Assembly: GCA_902799955.1 (NCBI GenBank)
Contig: CADCCQ010000027.1
Coordinates: forward strand, 22,813 to 86,812
Reading direction: 5' to 3'
DNA: 64,000 bases
Source: an uncultured bacterium
GTDB lineage: Bacteria; Verrucomicrobiota; Kiritimatiellia; RFP12; UBA1067
The notes under the pieces were generated by a model that was not told where the DNA came from, searched no databases, and worked only from the letters and a program-made list of their open reading frames with translations. The translations under genes and the position numbers were made by a program. Below are positions 26,944 through 34,658 of the stretch, piece by piece (the first letter of the stretch is position 1; every line of letters starts with the position of its first letter).

Positions 26944-28872
26944 ATGAAGCCATACCGCCTTGCCCTTGTGGCAGCGCTCCTCGGAGGGTCGCTTCTTGCG
27001 GCCCCCGGGGAGTTCCCGCTTTCATCGGCGTACATCGCGCCGGCAAACCAGATCTTCTACCGCCTCAGGCACGAGAACGGACTCTACCGCGAGTTCCAGC
27101 GCGACATTGAGACGCCGCAGCTGATGCTTGGCGCTGGCGGATGGAAGGGCTTTTTCGAAGGCGGGCACATCGTCATCCAGGCGCCCGGCAAGGCGAATGG
27201 CGAGGTCCCCCCGACGTGGGTATTCCTCAACGGACGCGTCACGCGGTTCATCGCGCCCGGCGTCACGAACGACATTCCGTACAACGCCGCGCGCAAGGCC
27301 CCCGAGGGCGTCGCGCCGCCGTACTTCTTCGGCACCAGGCAGGAGGCGGCAGCCGTCGGCGCGAAGAAGGCGAAGAAGGACGCGAAGAACATAACGAAGA
27401 ACCTCTTCAAGAACAAGTGGGACGGCAAGGAGCGCCTGACATGGCCTTTCGCGAACCCCAACGAGAACGGCTTCCTCTTCGCCGGGTTCGCGATTCTCGC
27501 GTTCGCCCTCCTGCTCAACGGCGAAAGGCCGATAAAGGCGCTGATTCGCCCCGGCACCGACGCGCTCGTCGTCGTGGTCGTGGTTAAGGTCGTGGGCGCG
27601 GTGCTTTTCGCCGGTTTCAGCGGACTTATGTTCCTGACGTTCTCCAGGGGCGCGTTCCTCGCCGCCTTTGTCGGCTGCATTGCAGTCGCAGGCTTCGGGT
27701 TCAGGAGCTTCAAGTGCAAGGCCACCCTGATCGCCGTCGCCGTCATCGCCGGGGTGATGCTCGCCGGCGCGGCCGGCGTCGTGTGCCATCGCGGCGTGGA
27801 CAATATGAAGAAGGTCCTCTTCCGGGGCTTCAACGGCAAGTCCTCCTGGTCCAACCAGGTTCGCTACGACATGTGGAAGGCCGCGCCCAGGATGATGCTC
27901 GACGCCCCGTATGGATGGGAGGGCGTGAACGTCGGGCGGGCCTATCTCGACTGGTACGAGCAGGTCGACATCCTCACCGCGCCGGGGTCCCTCATGAACG
28001 ACCACCTGACGCGCATGACGCGCTACGGGTGGAGGGGACGCTCCGTCTATGCGTTTTCGTGGCTCGCCCTGCTTGCCGCGCTTGCGATGTGGGGCGCGAG
28101 GAAGGGCAACGGCGCGCCGTTCGGGGCGGTCCTGGCATTCGGCGTCGCCGCATGGTTCAACCCCGTGATGCCGAATCCATACCTGTGGGCCGTTCCGGTG
28201 CTGTCGCTTCTTGTCGTCGCCGCCGACGCCTGGCGCTGGCGCGGAAAGGCGACGGTGTACTGCCTGTCGGCGGCGTCCCTCTTCGGAGCAGCCGCGACAG
28301 GCGTGGTCGCATGGTCCATATACCTCAAAGGCGAGGGCGCCAGGGCGGAGGCCCGCAAGGCAAGGCCGGACGTCTCGGTCAGGGTCGAGCGGACCGGTGC
28401 CGTGCTGGTGAAGAACCTGAAGAACCCGTCGATCTGGGTCCTCGACGACGGGAACACGCTTGGCGGGATCTTCACCTGCAAAGAGATACGAAGCACGTAC
28501 ATGCGCGGGAAGTCCATCCCCGGAATCGCCTACGCGAGGCGCGTCGACCAGCTTCCGGAGAAGGGCGTGAAGAGGCTCGTGCTGGGCGGCGAGGTCGGCG
28601 ACGAATGGCTCAAGAAGGTCGCGAAGGACGAGAACGCCCGCAAGAACCTGCCGCCGGAGGTCGTGTTCATCTCCCCGCCGTTCCCGCCGTCGGCCATCCC
28701 GACCGCGCTTCTGGACGAATGCAACGTGAAATACGTCACAGGCGAGTTCAACGCGCGCCACTACCCCGAGATCACCGGCCCGGAGGCCAGCCCTCCGCCG
28801 TGGGTGGAGGTAGAGAGGGGTATGGAGCTCTACATCATGGGCTGGATGCGCTACGCCATCGGGCGGTGGTAA
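26944..28872 (+). CDS. Polytopic membrane protein resembling O-antigen ligase/polymerase (Wzy_C)
   Basis: The 642-residue product begins with a signal-like helix, then about 150 hydrophilic residues, then several membrane helices (about 180-200, 205-245, 255-275, 370-390, 395-440). Between helices it carries 'FLTFSRGAFLAAFVG' and, in the large loop, 'RYDMWKAAPRMMLDAPYGWE'. A serine-arginine-glycine motif and an R-x-x-x-W-x-x-A...P-x-G loop are typical of O-antigen ligases and related O-oligosaccharyltransferases. About 180 C-terminal residues form another soluble domain. Its start is 5 nt after the stop of the giant protein gene, so it belongs to that operon. A role in attaching glycans to the cell surface or to the neighbouring secreted proteins is inferred, not shown. 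Confidence 0.6.
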   Translation: MKPYRLALVAALLGGSLLAAPGEFPLSSAYIAPANQIFYRLRHENGLYREFQRDIETPQLMLGAGGWKGFFEGGHIVIQAPGKANGEVPPTWVFLNGRVTRFIAPGVTNDIPYNAARKAPEGVAPPYFFGTRQEAAAVGAKKAKKDAKNITKNLFKNKWDGKERLTWPFANPNENGFLFAGFAILAFALLLNGERPIKALIRPGTDALVVVVVVKVVGAVLFAGFSGLMFLTFSRGAFLAAFVGCIAVAGFGFRSFKCKATLIAVAVIAGVMLAGAAGVVCHRGVDNMKKVLFRGFNGKSSWSNQVRYDMWKAAPRMMLDAPYGWEGVNVGRAYLDWYEQVDILTAPGSLMNDHLTRMTRYGWRGRSVYAFSWLALLAALAMWGARKGNGAPFGAVLAFGVAAWFNPVMPNPYLWAVPVLSLLVVAADAWRWRGKATVYCLSAASLFGAAATGVVAWSIYLKGEGARAEARKARPDVSVRVERTGAVLVKNLKNPSIWVLDDGNTLGGIFTCKEIRSTYMRGKSIPGIAYARRVDQLPEKGVKRLVLGGEVGDEWLKKVAKDENARKNLPPEVVFISPPFPPSAIPTALLDECNVKYVTGEFNARHYPEITGPEASPPPWVEVERGMELYIMGWMRYAIGRW

Positions 28873-28893
28873 ATTTCTGCAGAGTTGCCCGAT

Positions 28894-28980
28894 TTGTGGC
28901 ATTATACCTGTATGCGGGCGTTCTGACGAAGAGGAATGATTCACGGCGGCATTGAAAACCTTGTTTTGTTGTGGTATAAT
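28894..28980 (+). promoter_or_regulatory. Repeated promoter element and leaderless promoter of the first HzsA-related gene
   Basis: TTGAAA (28952-28957) and TATAAT (28975-28980) are 17 bases apart, with TGG before the -10. The ATG at 28988 is 7 nt away, predicting a leaderless mRNA. The stretch 28918-28980 is the partner of the element in front of rph (10588-10650). A second -10-like box (GTGGCATTATA) at about 28896 precedes the GCGTTCTGACGAAGAGG core, as in the rph region copies. Confidence 0.6.
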
Positions 28981-28987
28981 TTCCTCC

Positions 28988-31900
28988 ATGAGGAAAATGA
29001 CATTCACTGCAGTTCGCGCGCGACTGGCCTTCCTGGCCGTGGTCGCAGCCACGGCTACGATTAGTGCTGAGCCGACGGCGTTGAAGGACGCCGCGTTCAG
29101 GCTAGACGCGGCGAACGCCGCGACGCTCACTGTCGACGAGGGCGGGCGCGTCCTGGAATGGCGTTCCTGCGCGGGCGGCGGCGCGGCGACTCCGCGCGCC
29201 AAGTTCGGCAAGCCCGTCCTGAAGAAGGACGCCGCGGGGCGCCCGTTCGTCGATTTCGGCGCGCAGGGCAGCTGCATCGACCTGGCGTTCCCCAGGGTCG
29301 AGGGGATACGCACCGTGTTCGCGGTCGGGAAGTTCGCAGAGTCGAACTACTGCCACGTCCTCTGCGACGGCGTGGAGTACAACTTCCACCGCGGCGACGA
29401 CGGCGCGTATGCGTCCGCTGATTGGTCTAAGATCGCGAAGGCGTGGGACGGCACGAACGAGGTGGTGTGCATCCACTCCGAAATCATGCCGTCCGACGGC
29501 GTCAGGGTCTTCTGCCTGGAGATGCGCGAGCCGAGTTTCGCCGACAGGCTCACGGGCGACAGGGACTTCGCCGATCGCAACGGCGGGCGCGAGCTTCGCG
29601 AGGTCGTCGTCTTCCGCCGCGTACTCTCCGACGCCGAGCGCCTCGAGGTGACGCGGCACCTCTCCGGCAAGTGGCATGCCCTCGACACGCCGCCCGCCAG
29701 GCGCTCGTTGAACACTGACTGGCGGCTCATCAGGCGCGACATCGACAACTGGCACCGACTGCCCACAAACACCCTGGACACTTCCGCCAACGCCGCCGCC
29801 TGCATCCTCCCCTGCGACGCCGACCCGCTCGTGGTGGCGCTGCGCCGCACGCGCGCGCTCATCGACGACCTCGCGCCGTCGGTCGACCTCGCCGCCGAGC
29901 GCGCGGAGTTCGCCGGCCTTGCGGCGGACGCCTTTGCCGCCATCGACGAGACGTCCCGATGGGAGCTCTTCGCGCGCGTAATGGCGCTCAACCGCCGCGT
30001 CGCCCTGAAGAACCCGCTACTCAAGGGAATTGACCGACTGCTCTTCGTCACGCACGAGCCGTGCGGTTTCAACGAGTGGCGCGACGGTTCGCACATGTGC
30101 GACCAGTACTACGGCTTCCACGGCACGCAGAACGGCATCTCGCGTGGCGACGGACTCTACATCCTGGAAAACCCGTTCTCCGAGAAGCCGGTCGCGCGCA
30201 ACATCCTCGCCGGCAAGGTAATCGAGTCGGGCGCGTGGAAGGGGCAGACCCTCGACGGCTGCGCGATTATTTCGCCGGACATCGACTGGGACGGCAGGCG
30301 CATCGCGTTCGCCGCCGTGAAGAACAACAGCAAGCTCGACAAGTGGGAGGACGGCACATGCTACCACGTGTTCACGTGCAACCTCGACGGCTCGAACCTG
30401 CGCCAGCTCACCAGCGGGCCGTGGAACGAGTTTGATCCGTGCTGGCTGCCGAACGGGCGAATCGCGTTCATCTCCGAGCGGCGTGGCGGCTACGTGCGCT
30501 GCTCGGGAAATCGTCCCGTACCGTCCTTCACGCTCCACACGATGTTCGACGACGGCACGGACATCGTGCGCCTCTCGCACCACGAGACGAACGAGTGGCA
30601 TCCGAGCGTGAACAACGACGGCATGATCGTCTACACGCGCTGGGACTACGTCGATCGCGGTTCCGGCCAGGCGCACCACGCATGGACGTGTTTCCCCGAT
30701 GGACGCGACCCGCGCGAGCTGAACGGCAACACGCGCATCAACTCGAAAACCACGCCCCGGATGGAGATGAACATCCGCCAGATTCCGGGTTCGCGCAAGT
30801 ACGTCTCCACCGCCACGCCACACCATGGCTGGGCGGCTGGTTCGCTCATCGTGATTGATCCCTCGGTGCCAGACGACGGCGAGATGAGCGCCATCCGCCG
30901 CATCACGCCGGAACAGCCGTTTCCCGAGGCGGAGCAGAACACTTTCCGCAACCGCAACAGCGGCTCGTATGCGACGGCGTGGCCGCTCAGCGAGAAGTAC
31001 TTCATCTGCGCCTACGACGGCGACGCGAACGGAATGTACAAGGTGCCGATGCGCGGGCGCCGCTATGCGATCACTCTCGTCGACGTCTTCGGCAACAAGA
31101 CGCGGCTCTACACGCACCCCGGGACGTCGTGCCTCGACCCGATGCCGCTGATGGCGAGAAAACGGCCGCCGGTGATCCCCCACAAGACGCTCGAAGGCGC
31201 GCCCAGGGGATGGGTTTATCCGGAAAATCCGGTGAAGACGGGCGAGATCGGCCTCATCAACGTCTACGACACGCGCATCCCGTTCCCGACGAACGAGACA
31301 ATCACCGCCCTGCGCGTGTGGCAGCTCTTCCCGAAGGTGAAGCCGCTGCAGCAGAAACCGTGGCTCGGTGCAGAAGTCCACCAGACCGGACGCCAGTGCC
31401 TCGGCACGGTGCCGGTGGAGGCGGACGGCAGCGCGTATTTCACCGCGCCCGTGGGCGTGCCCATTTTCTTCCAGGCGCTCCGTGCTGACGGTTGCGCCGT
31501 GCAGAGCATGCGCAGCGACACGTACCTGCACCCCGGCGAACGGCTTTTGTGCGCAGGGTGCCACGAGCCCAAGGAGAACACGCGCCGCACGGCGTTTTCA
31601 TCCCTCCCGCTTGCGATGCGCCGCGTGCCAAGCGCGATCAAGCCAGGGCCCGACGGCTCAGCGCCGTTCAACTACGCGCGTCTCGTGCAGCCCGTCCTCG
31701 ACAGGAAGTGCGTTTCCTGCCACGGGGAGAAGCGCAAGCCGAAGGCGCCCGATCTCCGCGCGGGCGACTGGCGCAAGGACAAGTGGGGCTTCTCGACGAG
31801 CTGGAGCAATCTCGTACATCGCACCAACTACTTTGCCTGGGAAATGGTCGAGAGGAAGCGAACGGATTGGGCGTTCTTCACGCCCGCCTATACGGAGCCT

Positions 31901-32089
31901 GGCCGCTATCTTGCGATGAACGCCCCGCTCAGGAAGATGCTCGACGCGGGCCACCACGGCGTGAAGCTCACGCCCGAGGAGCGCGAGCGTCTGATCCTCT
32001 GGATGGACTCCAACGGACAGTACATCGCGCACGACCACGATCCCGATGCCCAGCGCGACGGGAAGATCGTAAAGCCTTCGCTGGAGTGA
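28988..32089 (+). CDS. HzsA-related CxxCH protein with N-terminal lectin-like domain (copy 1)
   Basis: The 1033-residue protein has a signal peptide ending I-S-A. Residues of about 30-245 look like a concanavalin/LamG-type domain ('AFRLDAANAATLTVDEGGR', 'VVVFRRVLSDAERLEV'), absent from the two paralogues downstream. The remainder aligns with them throughout and resembles the HzsA-related family, named after the alpha subunit of anammox hydrazine synthase. A PD40/TolB-like propeller is visible ('TSGPWNEFDPCWLPNGRIAF'). It is followed by two haem-c binding motifs, CAGCH (855-859) and CVSCH (908-912). The second sits in a planctomycete-type cytochrome segment ('LVQPVLDRKCVSCHGEKRK'). True hydrazine synthesis is not implied. 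A periplasmic haem protein of unknown reaction is the safe reading. The gene starts a three-gene tandem. Confidence 0.8.
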   Translation: MRKMTFTAVRARLAFLAVVAATATISAEPTALKDAAFRLDAANAATLTVDEGGRVLEWRSCAGGGAATPRAKFGKPVLKKDAAGRPFVDFGAQGSCIDLAFPRVEGIRTVFAVGKFAESNYCHVLCDGVEYNFHRGDDGAYASADWSKIAKAWDGTNEVVCIHSEIMPSDGVRVFCLEMREPSFADRLTGDRDFADRNGGRELREVVVFRRVLSDAERLEVTRHLSGKWHALDTPPARRSLNTDWRLIRRDIDNWHRLPTNTLDTSANAAACILPCDADPLVVALRRTRALIDDLAPSVDLAAERAEFAGLAADAFAAIDETSRWELFARVMALNRRVALKNPLLKGIDRLLFVTHEPCGFNEWRDGSHMCDQYYGFHGTQNGISRGDGLYILENPFSEKPVARNILAGKVIESGAWKGQTLDGCAIISPDIDWDGRRIAFAAVKNNSKLDKWEDGTCYHVFTCNLDGSNLRQLTSGPWNEFDPCWLPNGRIAFISERRGGYVRCSGNRPVPSFTLHTMFDDGTDIVRLSHHETNEWHPSVNNDGMIVYTRWDYVDRGSGQAHHAWTCFPDGRDPRELNGNTRINSKTTPRMEMNIRQIPGSRKYVSTATPHHGWAAGSLIVIDPSVPDDGEMSAIRRITPEQPFPEAEQNTFRNRNSGSYATAWPLSEKYFICAYDGDANGMYKVPMRGRRYAITLVDVFGNKTRLYTHPGTSCLDPMPLMARKRPPVIPHKTLEGAPRGWVYPENPVKTGEIGLINVYDTRIPFPTNETITALRVWQLFPKVKPLQQKPWLGAEVHQTGRQCLGTVPVEADGSAYFTAPVGVPIFFQALRADGCAVQSMRSDTYLHPGERLLCAGCHEPKENTRRTAFSSLPLAMRRVPSAIKPGPDGSAPFNYARLVQPVLDRKCVSCHGEKRKPKAPDLRAGDWRKDKWGFSTSWSNLVHRTNYFAWEMVERKRTDWAFFTPAYTEPGRYLAMNAPLRKMLDAGHHGVKLTPEERERLILWMDSNGQYIAHDHDPDAQRDGKIVKPSLE

Positions 32090-32095
32090 CGGACC

Positions 32096-34549
32096 ATGAG
32101 GAAAGCCGCCTTGCTGCTCCTGAACGGAATCCTCCTCGCGTCGTTCGCGCTCGCGCGCGAATGGCCCGACGCGGGCGGCGAGCACGAGTACGCCGTCCTG
32201 GACTGGAATCTCATCGAGCGCGACATAAAGGGCTGGGGGCGGCTGCCGCGGCTGTCGACGACGCAGAGCGTGAACACCGCCGCGTGCATCCTGCCCGGCG
32301 ACAAAGACCCGACAGGCGTCGTCATCCGCCGCACGCGCGCTCTCATCGCAGACCTCGCGGCGGAGGGCGTCGACCTCTCCGAGGAGAAGAGGGAGCTCGA
32401 CGAGCTTGCGGCGCATTACGCCAAGCTGAACAACAGCACCGCCGAGACTCGCTTCGCGGCGTTTGCGGCTGTTCACGCCCTCAACCGCAGAGTGTCCCTG
32501 CGGAATCCGCTGCTGAAGGGCATTCGGCGACTCGTCTTCGTCGGGCACGAGGCTACGCCGGTTGGCCCCCATGGCGACGGCTGGCACATGTGCGACCAGT
32601 ACTTCGGCTTCAACGCCACGTGCTACGGATCCACCATCGGCGACGGGCTGTACATACTGGAAAACCCGTTCTCCGACCATCCCGTCGCGCGCGACATAAC
32701 GTCCCTGGGCCCTGGCGGATACCTCTCGCCGGACGTTTCCTGGGACGGCTCGACCATCGCCTTCGCCTACACCCGCTGCGAACGCGGCGGCAAGAGGAAA
32801 AGGTGGGAGGAGGGGACGTGCTACCACATCTTCACGTGCGCGACGGACGGCTCGAATCTCCGCAAGCTCACGAGCGGGCCGTGGAACGACTTCGACCCAT
32901 GCTGGCTCCCGAACGGACGCATAGCCTTCATTTCCGAGCGGCGCGGCGGATACGGGCGCTGTCACGGGCGCCCCGTGCCGACGTATACCCTGCATTCGAT
33001 GTTCGACGACGGCACTGACATCGTGCGGCTCTCGCACCACGAGACCAACGAATGGCATCCGAGCGTCGACGCCAACGGAATGATCGTCTACACGCGCTGG
33101 GACTACGTCGACCGCGGCGCCGGGCAGGCGCACCACGCCTGGACGACGTATCCCGACGGACGCGACCCGCGCGAGGTGAACGGCAACACGCGCCTCCACG
33201 CCTACACCACCCCGAAGATGGAGATGAACGTGCGGCAGATCCCCGGCTCGCGCAAGTACGTCGCCGTGGCGACGCCGCACCACGGCTGGGCCGCGGGCTC
33301 CCTGATCATGATTGACCCGTCCGTTCCGGACGATGGCGAGATGAGCGCCGTGAGGCGCATAACGCCCGAGCATCCGTTCGCCGAGAGCGAGACGGGGACC
33401 GTCGGGGGGTACGCTACGCCGTGGCCGCTCAGCGAGAAGTACTTCATCTGCGTCTACGACGGCAACGCCAACAGCAAGTACGGCGAGTCGGCGATCCGCC
33501 ACTACGTCATCACGCTCGTGGACGTATTCGGCAACAAGACGCGCCTCTACTCTCACCCGACAATCTCGTGCCTCGACCCGATGCCGCTCCAGGCGCGGGA
33601 GAGGCCGCCGGTTCTGGCGCACCAGACGCTGGAGGGCAGGCCGGAAAAAACGGGAAGTCCGGCGGGTGCGGACCGCGATTCGCAGTTGCCCAAGACGGGC
33701 GAGATCGGCCTCGTCAACGTCTACGACACGCGCATTCCGTTCCCGACGAACGAGACGATAACCGCGCTCAGGGTGTGGCAGCTGTTTCCGAAGACTCAGC
33801 CGCTGCAGCAGCATCCGTGGCTAGGGCCCGACCAGCGGCAGATCGGCCGCCAGTGCCTCGGGACCGTCCCCGTCGAGAAGGACGGCAGCGCGTACTTCAC
33901 CGCGCCGGTCGGCGTTCCGCTCTTCTTCCAGGCGCTCCGCGCCGACGGCTGCGCCGTGCAGAACATGAGAAGCGACACGTACCTGCACCCGGGCGAGAGG
34001 CTGATGTGCGCCGGGTGCCACGAGCCGAAGGAGAACACGCGCCGCACGGCGTCCTCGGCCCTCCCCGCCGCGATGCGCCGCGAGCCAAGCGCGATCAAGC
34101 CCGGGCCTGACGGCTCCGCGCCGTTCAACTACGCCCGCCTCGTCCAGCCCGTCCTCGACGCGAAGTGCGTCTCATGCCACGGCGAGAGGCGCAGCCCCAA
34201 GGCGCCGGACCTGCGCGCCGGCGACTGGCGCAAGGACGAGTGGGGCTTTTCGACGAGCTGGAAGAGCCTTTTGCCGTACTCGAACTACTTCGTGAAGGGG
34301 ATAATCGACAGCGGGAAAAGGCTTGACTGGGAGTTCTTCGAGCCAGCGTACACAATGCCCGGCAGGCATCTCGCGATCGGTGCGCCTCTCAGGAAGATGC
34401 TCGACGCCGGGCACCACGGCGTGAAGCTCACCCACGAGGAGCGCGAGAGGCTGGTCCTGTGGATGGACTCCAACGCCCAGTACATCGCGCACGACACAGA
34501 CCCCGAGGCTCAGCGCGACGGCAAGACCGTAAAACCCGAATTGGAGTGA
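32096..34549 (+). CDS. HzsA-related CxxCH protein (copy 2)
   Basis: The 817-residue paralogue begins 6 nt after copy 1 stops and has a signal peptide (cleavage near A-L-A at residue 20). It lacks the lectin-like domain and starts the shared region at 'REWPDAGGEHEYAVLDWNLI'. The propeller signature 'TSGPWNDFDPCWLPNGRIAF' and the two haem motifs CAGCH (638-642) and CVSCH (691-695) are conserved. So are histidine-rich segments such as 'HHETNEWHPSV' and 'TPHHGWAAGS', which could give further metal or haem ligands. Long stretches are identical in protein to copy 1, so the duplication is moderately recent. It is almost certainly co-transcribed with copy 1. Confidence 0.85.
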   Translation: MRKAALLLLNGILLASFALAREWPDAGGEHEYAVLDWNLIERDIKGWGRLPRLSTTQSVNTAACILPGDKDPTGVVIRRTRALIADLAAEGVDLSEEKRELDELAAHYAKLNNSTAETRFAAFAAVHALNRRVSLRNPLLKGIRRLVFVGHEATPVGPHGDGWHMCDQYFGFNATCYGSTIGDGLYILENPFSDHPVARDITSLGPGGYLSPDVSWDGSTIAFAYTRCERGGKRKRWEEGTCYHIFTCATDGSNLRKLTSGPWNDFDPCWLPNGRIAFISERRGGYGRCHGRPVPTYTLHSMFDDGTDIVRLSHHETNEWHPSVDANGMIVYTRWDYVDRGAGQAHHAWTTYPDGRDPREVNGNTRLHAYTTPKMEMNVRQIPGSRKYVAVATPHHGWAAGSLIMIDPSVPDDGEMSAVRRITPEHPFAESETGTVGGYATPWPLSEKYFICVYDGNANSKYGESAIRHYVITLVDVFGNKTRLYSHPTISCLDPMPLQARERPPVLAHQTLEGRPEKTGSPAGADRDSQLPKTGEIGLVNVYDTRIPFPTNETITALRVWQLFPKTQPLQQHPWLGPDQRQIGRQCLGTVPVEKDGSAYFTAPVGVPLFFQALRADGCAVQNMRSDTYLHPGERLMCAGCHEPKENTRRTASSALPAAMRREPSAIKPGPDGSAPFNYARLVQPVLDAKCVSCHGERRSPKAPDLRAGDWRKDEWGFSTSWKSLLPYSNYFVKGIIDSGKRLDWEFFEPAYTMPGRHLAIGAPLRKMLDAGHHGVKLTHEERERLVLWMDSNAQYIAHDTDPEAQRDGKTVKPELE

Positions 34550-34582
34550 CCCGCAATGAAGAGCACGACAGCCTTGCCCCCA

Positions 34583-34611
34583 TTGCGGCGGGGAAAGAAA
34601 AATGGTATAAT
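34583..34611 (+). promoter_or_regulatory. Promoter before HzsA-related copy 3
   Basis: TTGCGG (34583-34588) and TATAAT (34606-34611) are 17 bases apart, with TGG before the -10. It lies between copies 2 and 3, so copy 3 can be expressed on its own. Confidence 0.6.
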
Positions 34612-34616
34612 TCTCA

Positions 34617-34658
34617 ATGGCGGGCCGGGGAAGGACTTCTCGGCAATGTGAACTATGA
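34617..34658 (+). CDS. Possible 13-residue leader peptide overlapping HzsA-related copy 3
   Basis: An ATG five bases after the -10 box opens a 14-codon frame (MAGRGRTSRQCEL, stop). Its TGA overlaps the ATG of the next gene (ATGA at 34655-34658). This geometry suits translational coupling. It is speculative, since the ATG lies slightly closer to the -10 box than the expected start point. Confidence 0.25.
   Translation: MAGRGRTSRQCEL

Noticed and set aside
22358..27046. A 1562-codon minus-strand open frame opposite the second giant
   Set aside because: Same reasons: extreme Arg content, no start signal, and the plus strand carries Calx-beta and Ig-like domains.
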